Shown here: positions 54,689 through 64,000 of the stretch, piece by piece
How positions within the stretch are numbered: the first letter of the stretch is position 1
How the letters are laid out: every line of letters begins with the position of its first letter
NCBI GenBank assembly: GCA_905234845.1
Contig: CAJOIW010000003.1
Location: 62,001-126,000 of the forward strand
DNA: 64,000 bases
From: an uncultured Prevotella sp.
GTDB taxonomy: Bacteria > Bacteroidota > Bacteroidia > Bacteroidales > Bacteroidaceae
Reading direction: 5' to 3'
Position numbers and translations under genes: made by a program
The notes under the pieces: generated by a model
Seen by the model: the letters and a program-made list of their open reading frames with translations, nothing else
The model's database searches: none
What the model was told of the DNA's origin: nothing

Positions 54689-56743
54689 ATGGACTATAAG
54701 CGAATAACCGTCACCGCCGCGTTGCCCTATGCCAACGGCGGTGTACATATCGGTCATCTGGCCGGCGTGTATATCCCTGCAGATATCTATGCGAGGTATC
54801 TCAGACTAAAGAAGCAAAATGTGATGTTTGTCTGCGGAAGCGATGAGCATGGTGTGCCCATCACTATCCGTGCCCGTAAGGAGGGCATCACACCGCAAGA
54901 TGTGGTGGACCGCTACCACAAGCTCATCAAAGACTCTTTCCACGATTTCGGCATTTCGTTCGATATCTACTCCCGCACTACCTCGGACACTCATCACAAG
55001 TTTGCCGCCGAATTCTTCCGCAAACTCTACGATGAGGGCAAACTGACCGAGGAGACCACCCGTCAGCTTTATGATGAAGAGGCTGGACAGTTTCTGGCCG
55101 ACCGTTATGTAACAGGCGAATGCCCGCACTGCCACAGCGAGGGCGCCTATGGCGACCAATGCGAGAAATGCGGACGCGACCTCTCGCCCACCGAGCTCAT
55201 CAACCCGAAGTCGACCATCAGTGGCTCCACACCCGTCTTGAAAGAGACAAAAAACTGGTATCTGCCGCTAAACGAATATCAAGAGTGGCTGCGCCAGTGG
55301 ATTCTCGAAGGACACAAAGAATGGCGGTCGAACGTCTACGGCCAGTGCAAGTCATGGCTCGACATGGACTTGCAGCCACGGGCCATGACGCGCGACCTTG
55401 ACTGGGGTATCCCCGTGCCTGTGGAAGGTGCCGAGGGAAAGGTGCTTTATGTATGGTTCGACGCGCCTATCGGCTACGTGTCGAATACGAAAGAGCTCTG
55501 CGAGAGCAATCCTGAACGCTGGGGCACGTGGCAACAATGGTGGCAGGACGATGACACCAAGCTCGTTCACTTCATCGGCAAGGACAACATTGTTTTCCAC
55601 TGCATCATCTTCCCTGTGATGATGAAGGCTCACGGACAATATATCATGCCCGACAACGTGCCTGCCAACGAGTTTCTCAACCTTGAGGACGACAAAATCT
55701 CGACCTCGCGCAACTGGGCCATCTGGCTGCATGAGTATCTCGTCGACTTCCCTGGCAAACAGGATGTGCTGCGCTATGTGCTAACAGCCAATGCGCCCGA
55801 GACGAAAGACAACAACTTCACATGGCGCGACTTCCAAGACCGCAACAACAACGAGCTCGTGGCCGTTTACGGCAACTTCGTGAACCGCGCCTTGCAGCTG
55901 ACGAAGAAATACTGGGACGGTGTGGTACCACAATGCGGCGAGCTGCAAGAGGCAGACCGTCGTGCCATCGACGAGTTCAAGGACGTGAAGCAGAAAGTGG
56001 AGAGCTATCTTGAGCAATACAAGTTCCGCGAGGCACAGTTCGAAGCCATGAACCTCGCCCGCATCGGCAACCGCTACATCACCGAGTGCGAGCCGTGGAA
56101 GGTGTGGAAGACCGACCCCATACGCGTGGAGACCATCCTCTACGTATCGCTCCAACTGGTCGCCAACCTTGCCATCGCTTTCGAGCCGTTCCTGCCCTTC
56201 TCGTCGGAGAAGCTGCGCCAGCTCATCAACATGCCCGAGTTCGACTGGCAACAGCTCGGCAGCACCGACCTGCTCAAGCCCGGACACCAGCTGGCCGAGC
56301 CCGAGCTACTCTTCGAGAAGATTGAAGACGAGGCCATACAACGACAACTTGACCGTCTGGAAGAAATTCGCAAGGCCAACGAGGCTGCCGCCTACAAGGC
56401 CGCACCCGTGAAAAACGTTGTCAGCTTCGACGACTTCGAGAAACTCGACATTCGCGTAGGTCATGTGAAAGCCTGCGAACAGGTAAAGAAATCGAAGAAA
56501 CTGCTGAAGTTCACCATCGACGACGGCTCAGGCACTGACCGCACCATCCTCTCAGGCATCGCCCAATACTATAAGCCCGAGGACCTGGTGGGCAAAGACG
56601 TGCTCTTCATTGCCAACTTCGCACCGCGTCAGATGATGGGCCTCGAAAGTCAGGGCATGATCCTCTCTGCTGTCGATGCCGACGACTCACTCGTCGTCAC
56701 CACCACCCTGCGAAACGTAGCATCTGGCTCACAGGTAGGATAG
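54689..56743 (+). CDS. metG: Methionyl-tRNA synthetase
   Basis: 684 residues, full length. Class I signatures: HIGH at residues 20-23 ([13 protein letters not shown]) and KISTS at about 336-340 ([10 protein letters not shown]). A zinc knuckle, [18 protein letters not shown], lies around 145-162. After the anticodon-binding helices the last 110 residues ([46 protein letters not shown]) form an EMAPII/Trbp111-like tRNA-binding domain that mediates dimerisation. It charges tRNA-Met in the cytoplasm. A tandem GGATAGTA tract (56741-56767) and a terminator follow. Confidence 0.97.
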   Translation: MDYKRITVTAALPYANGGVHIGHLAGVYIPADIYARYLRLKKQNVMFVCGSDEHGVPITIRARKEGITPQDVVDRYHKLIKDSFHDFGISFDIYSRTTSDTHHKFAAEFFRKLYDEGKLTEETTRQLYDEEAGQFLADRYVTGECPHCHSEGAYGDQCEKCGRDLSPTELINPKSTISGSTPVLKETKNWYLPLNEYQEWLRQWILEGHKEWRSNVYGQCKSWLDMDLQPRAMTRDLDWGIPVPVEGAEGKVLYVWFDAPIGYVSNTKELCESNPERWGTWQQWWQDDDTKLVHFIGKDNIVFHCIIFPVMMKAHGQYIMPDNVPANEFLNLEDDKISTSRNWAIWLHEYLVDFPGKQDVLRYVLTANAPETKDNNFTWRDFQDRNNNELVAVYGNFVNRALQLTKKYWDGVVPQCGELQEADRRAIDEFKDVKQKVESYLEQYKFREAQFEAMNLARIGNRYITECEPWKVWKTDPIRVETILYVSLQLVANLAIAFEPFLPFSSEKLRQLINMPEFDWQQLGSTDLLKPGHQLAEPELLFEKIEDEAIQRQLDRLEEIRKANEAAAYKAAPVKNVVSFDDFEKLDIRVGHVKACEQVKKSKKLLKFTIDDGSGTDRTILSGIAQYYKPEDLVGKDVLFIANFAPRQMMGLESQGMILSAVDADDSLVVTTTLRNVASGSQVG

Positions 56744-56768
56744 TAGGATAGTAGGATAAGAAGGTATA

Positions 56769-56806
56769 GAAATGGAGTGAGGGGACTTTCCTTCATTCCA
56801 TTTTTT
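56769..56806 (+). terminator. Terminator of metG
   Basis: AAATGGAGTGA pairs with TTCATTCCATTT (one wobble), followed by T6 and more T-rich DNA. The preceding GGATAGTA tandem tract overlaps the metG stop codon. Confidence 0.65.
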
Positions 56807-56834
56807 GTTTTTTTCAAAAAAAAGTATCATTTTT

Positions 56835-56865
56835 TTTGTTTTTTTATATTTTTTGTTTATCTTTG
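56835..56865 (+). promoter_or_regulatory. Promoter of the DUF805 gene
   Basis: TTTG (56835-56838), 19 bp, TATCTTTG (56858-56865). The leader to the ATG at 56959 is about 85 nt and AT-rich; no structure was recognised in it. Confidence 0.65.
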
Positions 56866-56958
56866 TGCCATATTTGGGTATTGTGCCCTATTAAAGTCAA
56901 TGTTAGCAGACGAATTTTAAACTTTATACTATATTATTAACATTTAAAATTACAGACT

Positions 56959-57468
56959 ATGGAAAATCAAAATGTAGTTGCTACTCCTATGATGGGATTC
57001 GTAGAAGCAGTGAAGAAGTGTTTTGCCAACTATGCCAACTTTAACGGCCGCGCACGTCGCTCAGAGTTTTGGTGGTTCTATCTGGCAGTAGGCGTTGTTA
57101 ACGGTATCCTCGGATGGATTCTCCAGATTTTCGCAGCAAAGAAAGCTGCTGTCGTTAGCGAGGCTATCTCTGTAATGTTCTCCGATCCTGAAAAGCTTGA
57201 CGCCCTGAAGGCTCAGGAAGCCAGCTATGCCAACATCAACCTGATTCTCATGATTATCATGGGTATCTGGGCATTGGCAACATTACTGCCCTTCCTTGCT
57301 GCTCAGGCTCGTCGTCTGCACGACATCGGCAAGAGCGGTCATCTGCTGTGGCTCTATCTCGTTTGCGGTATCGGTGGCCTGATTCCTCTGATCATGTGTA
57401 TTGCCGACGGTAAACCCGAGCCCAACCAGTATGGCGAATCGCCCAAGTATAAACCACAGGTGATATAA
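56959..57468 (+). CDS. DUF805 membrane protein
   Basis: 169 residues with three or four membrane segments. The N terminus has the DUF805 signature FANYANFNGRARRSEFWWFY and the loop AAQARRLHDIGKSG before the last helices, ending in the usual DGKPEPNQYGESPKYKP tail. The family is widespread and of unknown function. A hydrophilic stretch (about 60-80) interrupts the domain between helices 2 and 3, longer than usual. It is a single gene with promoter and terminator. Confidence 0.88.
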   Translation: MENQNVVATPMMGFVEAVKKCFANYANFNGRARRSEFWWFYLAVGVVNGILGWILQIFAAKKAAVVSEAISVMFSDPEKLDALKAQEASYANINLILMIIMGIWALATLLPFLAAQARRLHDIGKSGHLLWLYLVCGIGGLIPLIMCIADGKPEPNQYGESPKYKPQVI

Positions 57469-57500
57469 CCATACACTGAGATTTTCAAATGACAAATTAT

Positions 57501-57536
57501 GGCGGCACTGCTCAGAGCGGTGCCGCCGTTTTTTTT
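57501..57536 (+). terminator. Terminator of the DUF805 gene
   Basis: GGCGGCAC (57501-57508) and GTGCCGCC (57520-57527), then an eight-T run. Confidence 0.92.
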
Positions 57537-57573
57537 GACTTTACAACAGAAAAAGCTGGAGGTAGTTTCAATC

Positions 57574-57608
57574 AAAAACGCAGTGGCTTCATGCATGAAA
57601 CCACTGCG
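57574..57608 (-). terminator. Terminator of the nucleoside kinase gene
   Basis: CGCAGTGG (57579-57586) pairs with CCACTGCG (57601-57608); TTCAT/ATGAA extends the stem; T5 follows on the minus strand. Confidence 0.8.
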
Positions 57609-57627
57609 CAATCAGTATATTGCGATG

Positions 57628-59289
57628 TCAATACTTAAACGACGAGCCGCCGATGAATTCGCGCAGCAGCGAGGTGGGCGGCAACGTCTCGTAGTCGACG
57701 GCCTTGATATAGTGCAGGAACTTGAGCAACCGGCGTGCCTCGGCATACTCGGGACAGTTCTCGGGCACCTCCTCGAGCACGGGCTCAGCCTGTTTTTTGA
57801 TAACGGCCAACTCGTAGAGCATGGCGGTGTTGAACATCACATCGGCCTCCTCCTGATAGGGGAATATCCACTTTTTCTCTCCTCGTCTGACGCTGGGCCA
57901 GCGACGGATAGTCTCCTTTGCCGAACACCCCCGGTACTTATAGTCGCGAATGATGCGACGCAGCAGTCGGTTGTCGGTCGTGGGAATGTAGTTGTGAGTG
58001 TCGAGCAGAATGGTCGTGAGTGCCGAGGCATACACACAGAACTTCTGTTCGGCCGGAATGCTGGCCGTCAGCTCCGGGTTCAACGCGTGGATGCCCTCAA
58101 CGACAAGTACCTGGTGCGGTTTCAGCTGCAGGCGACGGCCGCTGGGTTGGCTCATCCCCGTCTGGAAATCATACTTCGGCAGTTCCACCTCCTCGCCACG
58201 GAAGAGCGCCGTGAGGTGTTCGTTGAGCAACGGCAGGTTGAGCGCATACAGACTTTCGTAGTCATAGTCGCCCGATTCGTCGCGCGGCGTGTTTTCGCGG
58301 TCTACGAAATAATCGTCGAGTGAAATCAGCACAGGCCAGATGCCGTTGACAGCCAGTTGTGTGGCGATGCGCTTGCAAGTGGTGGTCTTACCGCTCGACG
58401 ACGGCCCTGAGATGAGCACCATGCGCACATCCTTCCTTTCGGCCACCTGCTCGGCTATCTGTGCAATCTTCTTCTCCTGCAGCGCCTCAGCCACACGGAT
58501 AAGGTCGTCGGCATGTCCCATAGCCACGACCTCGTTGAACGTGCCGATGGTGCCGATGCCCATGATGCGCTGCCAGCTGTGATGCTCACGGAAGATGTCG
58601 AACATCTTGTCTTGACGCGTCACCGGAGCCAGCTCTTCCAGATTCTCCATCGAAGGGGTGCGCAGCAGGGCCCCTTCGTAATAAGGCTCGAGGCCGAAGA
58701 GATAGAGCTGCGAGGTGTTGGTGAGCATGGTACCGTAGAAATAATCGACGTAGCCGTCAATCTCGTAGTAGGTGGTATAGAGCGATCCGAGCGTCTTGAG
58801 CAGCGTCACCTTCGACTTCGTGCCCAGCTTCTCGAACACACGGACAGCCTCTTCGGTGGGCACCTCATGCCGACGGATGCGCAGACCGGCATCAATAATC
58901 TCCTGCATACGCTGTCGGATGCGGGCCACCACATCGGATGTCACCTCGCAGTCGAGGTGCAAGTCGCAGTAATAACCATTTGAGACAGGAATGTCGATAA
59001 CCACCGAGCCATCGGGATAGAGGTCGTGCACAGCCTTGCAAAGCACGAAGAAGAGCGAACGCGTGTAGGTGCGGTGTCCTGAGGCTGTGTCGGGTCCTAC
59101 AAACTCCACATCTTTCGGTTTATACACCCTGTAGTTCATACCCTCAACCTTGTTGTTCACATAAGCACAGACAGGCTCGCGGTCCATTTGTAGACCCGAC
59201 AACTGAAAGACCACCTTAAGCGAACTGCCGAACGGGACGTCAATCATCTGTCCGTTGTTGCGGCATCTTATTTTCATTGTTTCTGCCAT
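57628..59289 (-). CDS. Uridine kinase-like nucleoside kinase with N-terminal TGS and synthetase-editing-like domains
   Basis: 553 residues. Residues 1-60 resemble a TGS domain, about 65-240 the second (editing-like) domain of threonyl-tRNA synthetase (GHRTYTRSLFFVLCKAVHDL, PVSNGYYCDLHL), and 285-500 a uridine kinase/PRK domain with Walker A GPSSSGKTTTCKRI (295-308) and LISLDDYFVDRENTPRDESG. This arrangement is known in Bacteroidales and Clostridia as a nucleoside kinase; the function of the N-terminal half is unclear. It probably phosphorylates uridine or cytidine. The start may be residue 1 or Met5. It is divergent from the Na/Pi transporter gene. Confidence 0.88.
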   Translation of the reverse strand: MAETMKIRCRNNGQMIDVPFGSSLKVVFQLSGLQMDREPVCAYVNNKVEGMNYRVYKPKDVEFVGPDTASGHRTYTRSLFFVLCKAVHDLYPDGSVVIDIPVSNGYYCDLHLDCEVTSDVVARIRQRMQEIIDAGLRIRRHEVPTEEAVRVFEKLGTKSKVTLLKTLGSLYTTYYEIDGYVDYFYGTMLTNTSQLYLFGLEPYYEGALLRTPSMENLEELAPVTRQDKMFDIFREHHSWQRIMGIGTIGTFNEVVAMGHADDLIRVAEALQEKKIAQIAEQVAERKDVRMVLISGPSSSGKTTTCKRIATQLAVNGIWPVLISLDDYFVDRENTPRDESGDYDYESLYALNLPLLNEHLTALFRGEEVELPKYDFQTGMSQPSGRRLQLKPHQVLVVEGIHALNPELTASIPAEQKFCVYASALTTILLDTHNYIPTTDNRLLRRIIRDYKYRGCSAKETIRRWPSVRRGEKKWIFPYQEEADVMFNTAMLYELAVIKKQAEPVLEEVPENCPEYAEARRLLKFLHYIKAVDYETLPPTSLLREFIGGSSFKY

Positions 59290-59368
59290 ATTGTTGCGGT
59301 ATTAAAAAAATTGTGTGTAAAATTAAGAAAAAACAAATTAAAAACAATAGATTTTCGCATTTTTTATG

Positions 59369-59376
59369 TAAATTTG
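59369..59376 (+). promoter_or_regulatory. Possible -7 box of the Na/Pi transporter gene
   Basis: TAAATTTG, 29 bp before the start codon. No TTTG lies at the -33 position, so the site is weaker than others in the window. Confidence 0.4.
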
Positions 59377-59405
59377 CAGCATAATCGCAAATAAATATTT
59401 AATTT

Positions 59406-61106
59406 ATGTTAGTTTTCCTCAAGCTTTTGGGTTCGCTCGCCCTGTTGATGTTCGGAATGAAGTCGATGAGCGATGCGCTACAGAAAATGGCAGGTCCACA
59501 ACTCCGCCATGTGCTCGGTGCTATGACCACCTTCACCGGCATGCTGACAGGTACGCTTGTCACTGCCTCGGTGCAGTCGTCCACCGCCACGACGGTGATG
59601 ACCGTCTCGTTTGTCAACGCTGGACTGCTTACGCTGGCACAGGCCATCTCCGTCATCATGGGTGCCAACATCGGCACCACGCTCACGGCATGGATCATGG
59701 CTTTAGGCTCGTCGTTCGACGTCAGCATCGTCAGCTATGTAGGATTCTTCTTCGGCATCATACTCATCTATATGAAGAAGCACCGCTACATTGGCGATTT
59801 CCTCTTCGGACTGGGCTTGCTGCTCTTAGGACTAACCACACTTCGACTAACAGGCAACGAGATGGATCTGGGGCATGATCCCACGGTGCTGAACTTCTTC
59901 CAGTCATTTGACCCCAACTCATTCTGGACTACGCTGATATTCCTCTTTTTAGGTGGCGTGCTGACATTCTGCGTGCAGTCATCGGCTGCCGTCATGGCCA
60001 TCACCATGCTGCTCTGCGGCAGTGGAGCCATGCCTATCTATCAAGGTATCGCACTGGTGCTGGGCGAAAACATCGGCACCACCATCACCTCTAACCTTGC
60101 CGCGCTGTCGGCCAATGCACAGGCCCGTCGTGCCGCACTGGCTCACATGTTTTTCAACATCTTCGGTGTGTTGTGGATCCTACTGGTGTTCCGGTGGTTC
60201 ATCGATGGTGTAGTATGGGTAGTGGACTATGCGGGCACCAATATTTTCGGACAGGACATGGAGAATATGAGCCAGATGTCGAAGCTGACATTTACGCTGG
60301 CCGCCTTCCATACCAGCTTTAACGTCATCAATGCCAGCATTCTCATCTGGTTCATCCCACAAATAGAGAAATTCGTTTGCTGGGTCATCAAGCCGAAGAA
60401 AGTTGACGAGGAGGACTTCCGCCTGCATTTCATCACCGCCGGCTTCATGAAAACCCCCGAGCTCTCCGTGCTCGAGGCACAGAAAGAGATACAGTCGTTC
60501 TCCGAACGTATGCAGCGCATGTTCGGCATGGTGCGCGAACTGTTGGTGGAGAAAGACGATCAGAAATTCAACAAGCTTTTCACGCGCATTGAGAAATACG
60601 AGGGCATCAGCGACAACATGGAACTGGAAATAGCCAAATACCTCGATCAGGTGAGCGACGCCCACCTCAGCGACGACACCAAGGCAAAAATACGCGCCAT
60701 GCTCCGTGAGATCAGCGAGCTCGAGAGTATCGGCGATGCCTGCTATAACATGGCCCGCACCATCTCGCGCAAGGTACAGAACAAGCAAGACCACTTCATC
60801 GACGAACAATACCAGCATCTACACCAGATGATGGAGCTTACCGACCAGTCGCTGACACAGATGAACCGCCTGATGGGCGGCCGCAAGGAGTCGTTCGACG
60901 TAAACCGCTCGTTCAACATCGAGAACGAAATCAACAACTTCCGCAACCAACTGAAGTCGCAAAACATCCACGACATCAACAACCATAAGTACACCTATGC
61001 CGTTGGCACCATCTACATGGACATCATCAACGAGTGCGAGAAGCTCGGCGATTACGTAGTCAATGTCGTAGAGGCCCGCATGCGCACCAGAAAGAAAGAA
61101 GCCTGA
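59406..61106 (+). CDS. Na/Pi-cotransporter II-type protein with C-terminal PhoU-like domain
   Basis: 566 residues. Two Na/Pi-cotransporter repeats: SVQSSTATTVMTVSFVNAGL with ISVIMGANIGTTLTAWIMAL, and FCVQSSAAVMAITMLLCGSG with LGENIGTTITSNLAAL; the QSS and GxNIGTT motifs are the substrate-site repeats. Eight to ten membrane segments lie in residues 1-320. The last 230 residues are helical and PhoU-like (SFSERMQRMFGMVRELLVEK, ISELESIGDACYNMARTISR). It exchanges or exports phosphate at the inner membrane. A large word-repeat hairpin begins right after the stop. Confidence 0.93.
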   Translation: MLVFLKLLGSLALLMFGMKSMSDALQKMAGPQLRHVLGAMTTFTGMLTGTLVTASVQSSTATTVMTVSFVNAGLLTLAQAISVIMGANIGTTLTAWIMALGSSFDVSIVSYVGFFFGIILIYMKKHRYIGDFLFGLGLLLLGLTTLRLTGNEMDLGHDPTVLNFFQSFDPNSFWTTLIFLFLGGVLTFCVQSSAAVMAITMLLCGSGAMPIYQGIALVLGENIGTTITSNLAALSANAQARRAALAHMFFNIFGVLWILLVFRWFIDGVVWVVDYAGTNIFGQDMENMSQMSKLTFTLAAFHTSFNVINASILIWFIPQIEKFVCWVIKPKKVDEEDFRLHFITAGFMKTPELSVLEAQKEIQSFSERMQRMFGMVRELLVEKDDQKFNKLFTRIEKYEGISDNMELEIAKYLDQVSDAHLSDDTKAKIRAMLREISELESIGDACYNMARTISRKVQNKQDHFIDEQYQHLHQMMELTDQSLTQMNRLMGGRKESFDVNRSFNIENEINNFRNQLKSQNIHDINNHKYTYAVGTIYMDIINECEKLGDYVVNVVEARMRTRKKEA

Positions 61107-61442
61107 TTCATAGTCCATAGTGCATAGTCCATAGTGCATAGTCCATAGTGCATAGTTCAGAGTGCATAGTTCAGAGTGCATAATCGTCACCGATGCGCCA
61201 GCCAACTATGCACTATGCACTATGCACTATGAACTATGAACTATAAACAGCTTATACCATAAAAAATCATTAAAAAAACACGGAAAAAGGAAGAATGTTC
61301 GGCTGACAAGGAAAAATGTTCTTTATTTATATAAGGAACATCAATAATTGTATAAAAGAGGAAGATTATTTCAGTTTTCCTGTTAATTTTGCAACACAAA
61401 AACATAAGCAAACAATAAACGTGTATAACAAAAACTTAAAAA
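61107..61442. other. Intergenic region with heptamer-word hairpin and possible promoter
   Basis: 336 bp. TAGTNCA heptamers form a long inverted repeat at 61109-61243. Then come AT-rich bases and a possible -7 box TAATTTTG at 61384-61391, 52 bp before the next start; a -33 box is not clear. Confidence 0.6.
61109..61243. repeat. TAGTNCA heptamer inverted repeat
   Basis: The left arm has about ten TAGTNCA/GAGTGCA heptamers (61112-61182), the right arm about six complementary TGNACTA heptamers (61203-61243). The variable base alternates C,G,C,G then T,G. The loop is about 20 bp. It starts right after the transporter stop and could act as a strong RNA hairpin. Confidence 0.85.
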
Positions 61443-63698
61443 ATGATGAAAAAACTATTTACGCTATTGCTGGCCACTGTTGCAACGGTCAGCGCTTGGG
61501 CACAGATTGAGCAAGGCAAGACCTACATCATCCAGTGCCACAAAAACTCCGGAACATTCTACATGCAGGACAATGGCGCCGGACTCGTTATCAATGGTGG
61601 CATCACATCAACTTCCTATTGGACATTTACGCCCACTGGAACTGCTAATTGCTACTATGTTCAGAATGCCTCAACAGGACGCTACATCCAGTCGACCAAC
61701 CTCGAACTCCGTTCTCCCGTCCAACTCGGCACCACTCCCGTTGAGATGGTTGTATGGAAAGACACCGATGCCAGTCATACCAACACTGTTGGCATGTATG
61801 CCATTGCCTCGAATGACCAAACAACCATCGATTTCTCTGGAACAGTAACCAAAGGTTGTAACTGTGCAGAAGCCAACATGCGCGTCGAAGCCTTTGGCTG
61901 TAAAGCTGGCACGAATGCCAAATCGTTCTGGACTATCTTCCAGCAAGACATGCCCACCCCCGTCACACTCTCCTCTCCCTTTACGGGAACAACCGTTGCC
62001 GAGGGTGACTTCTACCTCTACAACGTGGAGTCGGGTCTGTGGCTTCAGAACAACGACAGCCGCACCAATTTCTGGCACACCTTAGGCGATCTCGGTACGC
62101 GCGGCCTTGATTTCACGCTGACCGCCAACGGCGAAGGCTACTACATCTGCGGTAAGCTCACCACGAACAACACGGGCGCAACCATCAACCGCAGCAATAT
62201 GTATCTCGACACCAATGCCTCGGATGTTTGGACGTTTGAACCTATAACGGTCAACGGCATAACCAATGCCTATAAGATTTACAGTGACGACTTCACTCTT
62301 TGCTGCAATAAGATGACGGCGACTTTCCCTGCTTATGGTCTCTTCTCAAAAGGCGGCGGCGATCAATACTATCTGGGTAGTGCCTCAAATCCCGATGCGG
62401 AGCATGCCGTATGGCAGATTATTACCAAGCAAGAGCGCCTTGCGAAATTGGCTGAGGCCACAGAAAATAACCCGCTCGATGCCTCATGGCTCGTTCCCAC
62501 CGCAGACTTCCCCAACAACGACAGCCGCTACGATCTTTGGACTAAGGAGTTTAACGGTGGTGAATTCGGACGCGGACATGACGTGGATGGTAACCTCGGA
62601 CGCGGCTCAATGATTATTTCAGGCATCAACACCGACTATGCCAATATGTACACCACCATCACTGTGCCCAACGGCCGCTACACCTTGCAGCCACAAGGTT
62701 TCTACCGCGACGGCTCGCACAACGAAATCGGTGCGAAGCGAGATGCTGGCGACGAGATGCTGCGTGCGGTCTACTATGCCAACAACGTACAGCAAAACGT
62801 CATGTCGATTTGCGACCAGACTCCTAATGCACAAGTTGGCAACTACTACGCTTGGCAGTCGGGCAACTACTGGATTCCCGACAACTCTGACAGACCCGCC
62901 GCACAACGTTGCCTGCAACTCGGCATGCCTGACGGTTACGGCTACGTGAACGATCCCATCGAAGTCATCGTCCGCGACGGCCAGCTCACCATCGGTGTGA
63001 AGAAAGGCTCGAAATCTGAGGGCGACTGGCTCGTGTTCGACAACTTCAAACTCACCTACTACGGTCCTGTTACCTATCAAACCACACAAGAGAACATCAA
63101 CCTGACCAACGGCTATGCCACCTATTGCAGCGACCGTGACATGCAGGTAACCACTACTGGTGCCGACGCTTACAAAGTCAGCGCAACATCGGAAGCCGAC
63201 GGTACAACTAACGCCGTGCTCACCAAGATCGACTACATTCCCGCCTACACTGGCGTGATCATCTTTGGCGAAGGCCTCACCGCTGCCACGCTCGAGAGTG
63301 TGGAAACCATCACCACACCTGTCGACGTATCCGACAACTTGCTTCGTTCCTCTATCGTTGCCCACCAGCTCATGGCCGAAGAATTCTATGGTAACCAACA
63401 ACTCTACAACTACACCCTTGGTGTCAGCGGCAATGATGTCAGCTTCAAGCACAGCTCCGGCTACGGAAAGCTTGCTGCCGGTCGTGCCTATCTGCAGACC
63501 CCCATCAACGTGATTGCCGACGGAGGTGGTGCCAAGATAATGATTACCTTCGACGATGCTACGGGAATCGATATCCTGAAGAACGAGCAACTTGACAAGA
63601 CTTCTGATGCTGTCTATGACCTGCAAGGCCGTCGCATGACTGGCATTTTGAAGCAAGGCATCTATATCGTGAATGGGAAAAAATACATCATCAAATAA
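61443..63698 (+). CDS. Large secreted protein with RICIN-like N terminus and C-terminal sorting signature
   Basis: 751 residues. Signal peptide to about residue 20 (MMKKLFTLLLATVATVSAWA). Two beta-trefoil/RICIN-like stretches follow (about 21-160 and 170-320; repeats such as YIIQCHKNSGTFYMQDNGAG, FYLYNVESGLWLQNN), then a beta-sandwich carbohydrate-binding-like module (about 355-540, FNGGEFGRGHDVDGNLGRGS, GDWLVFDNFKLTYYG). It ends YDLQGRRMTG...GIYIVNGKKYIIK. The overall layout is known from many uncharacterised Prevotella proteins. No catalytic domain was recognised. Surface binding of glycan is an inference. Confidence 0.75.
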   Translation: MMKKLFTLLLATVATVSAWAQIEQGKTYIIQCHKNSGTFYMQDNGAGLVINGGITSTSYWTFTPTGTANCYYVQNASTGRYIQSTNLELRSPVQLGTTPVEMVVWKDTDASHTNTVGMYAIASNDQTTIDFSGTVTKGCNCAEANMRVEAFGCKAGTNAKSFWTIFQQDMPTPVTLSSPFTGTTVAEGDFYLYNVESGLWLQNNDSRTNFWHTLGDLGTRGLDFTLTANGEGYYICGKLTTNNTGATINRSNMYLDTNASDVWTFEPITVNGITNAYKIYSDDFTLCCNKMTATFPAYGLFSKGGGDQYYLGSASNPDAEHAVWQIITKQERLAKLAEATENNPLDASWLVPTADFPNNDSRYDLWTKEFNGGEFGRGHDVDGNLGRGSMIISGINTDYANMYTTITVPNGRYTLQPQGFYRDGSHNEIGAKRDAGDEMLRAVYYANNVQQNVMSICDQTPNAQVGNYYAWQSGNYWIPDNSDRPAAQRCLQLGMPDGYGYVNDPIEVIVRDGQLTIGVKKGSKSEGDWLVFDNFKLTYYGPVTYQTTQENINLTNGYATYCSDRDMQVTTTGADAYKVSATSEADGTTNAVLTKIDYIPAYTGVIIFGEGLTAATLESVETITTPVDVSDNLLRSSIVAHQLMAEEFYGNQQLYNYTLGVSGNDVSFKHSSGYGKLAAGRAYLQTPINVIADGGGAKIMITFDDATGIDILKNEQLDKTSDAVYDLQGRRMTGILKQGIYIVNGKKYIIK

Positions 63699-63712
63699 AA
63701 TCCATACAGACT

Positions 63713-63886
63713 ATGACAGCAAAACTAAAATACCAGCAACCGGCCATTAAGAAGTTGCGCAGCATGATAAGCGAACAGCTGCTCATCACCATGTCGTCAG
63801 GCTCACAAGACAATGACCAAGCCCTGTCAAAGGGAATGTTCGACGAAGAAGACATCGAAAGCGAACAACAAGGCGGGTGGTATTAA
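63713..63886 (+). CDS. Small ORF, 57 residues, downstream of the large secreted protein
   Basis: ATG at 63713 to TAA at 63884-63886, starting 14 bp after the secreted protein stop and before a strong terminator, so it is probably in the same operon. The protein begins MTAKLKYQQPAIKKLRSMIS and ends in an acidic, aromatic tail (FDEEDIESEQQGGWY). Its YQQP... start and acidic C terminus recall a group of short Bacteroidales hypothetical proteins often found near secreted proteins, but this resemblance is weak. No signal peptide or membrane helix. Function unknown. Confidence 0.6.
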   Translation: MTAKLKYQQPAIKKLRSMISEQLLITMSSGSQDNDQALSKGMFDEEDIESEQQGGWY

Positions 63887-63910
63887 CATCCACTCACTGA
63901 TAACCTTATA

Positions 63911-63954
63911 AAGCGTGGTTCTCTGCCCTTATACAAGGCGAGAACCACGCTTTT
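63911..63954 (+). terminator. Terminator after the small ORF
   Basis: AAGCGTGGTTCTC (63911-63923) pairs with GAGAACCACGCTT (63940-63952) and T4 follows. The 46 bp beyond hold no recognised feature. Confidence 0.92.
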
Positions 63955-64000
63955 ACTGTTCTTTCTATTGAAACTTGCTTAATTTTATATAAAAATATAC

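Overview
The window looks like a Bacteroidales chromosome, most likely Prevotella or a close relative. The evidence is a SusC/SusD pair, promoters of the Bacteroidetes type (TTTG, 19-20 bp, TAnnTTTG) before many genes, and secreted proteins ending in the short signature [FY]DLxGR...GIYI.xGKK that is common in Prevotellaceae. There are no tRNA, rRNA or CRISPR loci.

Layout. 1-4.8 kb: the 3' part of a PlsC-like acyltransferase and a secreted C10 cysteine protease. 4.9-22.3 kb, minus strand: an alpha-mannan utilisation locus. A GH38 mannosidase, a GLUG-repeat surface protein, SusC and SusD form one transcription unit with a clear promoter and terminator; a GH76 endo-mannanase with four discoidin-like modules follows under its own promoter. 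Together they could bind, cut, import and trim alpha-mannan or high-mannose glycans. No dedicated regulator is visible.

22.9-44.9 kb, minus strand: a surface polysaccharide operon read from wzx (44.9 kb) to a nucleotidyltransferase (22.9 kb). An AT-rich variable part (flippase, polymerase, pyruvyl transferase, Fe-S protein, three GT4 enzymes, CapK-like ligase, AAC(3)-fold acetyltransferase, deacetylase-like and VpsJ-like proteins) joins a more GC-rich part (wecC, wecG, wecB, a second WecG-family enzyme, a fused CDP-ribitol-type synthase, a rhamnosyltransferase-like protein, a nucleotidyltransferase). An ATPase gene on the opposite strand interrupts wecG-wecB and is flanked by a duplicated wecB 5' end. 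A four-helix-bundle (S23/IVS) gene sits inside a 34-bp inverted repeat, the architecture of an rRNA intervening sequence but outside rRNA.

45-64 kb: RhuM, an MFS sugar transporter, a frameshifted WG-repeat-like gene, a PafA-type phosphatase, an RluA-type pseudouridine synthase, YitT, metG, a DUF805 protein, a TGS-nucleoside kinase, a Na/Pi transporter, and a large secreted protein followed by a 57-codon ORF.

The most unusual content is intergenic. Four copies of a composite element lie just 3' of a transcription terminator, each in the orientation of the gene that ends there. Each copy carries five short palindromes in a fixed order, spaced 21-23 bp (mostly exactly 22), then degenerate 7-8-bp words and a conserved tail. 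A fifth array with exact 22-bp period but another core is at 46.5 kb. A separate family of GC-rich palindromes occurs between genes and also inside at least four coding sequences, always at domain boundaries. All assignments come from reading the sequence; no database search was run.
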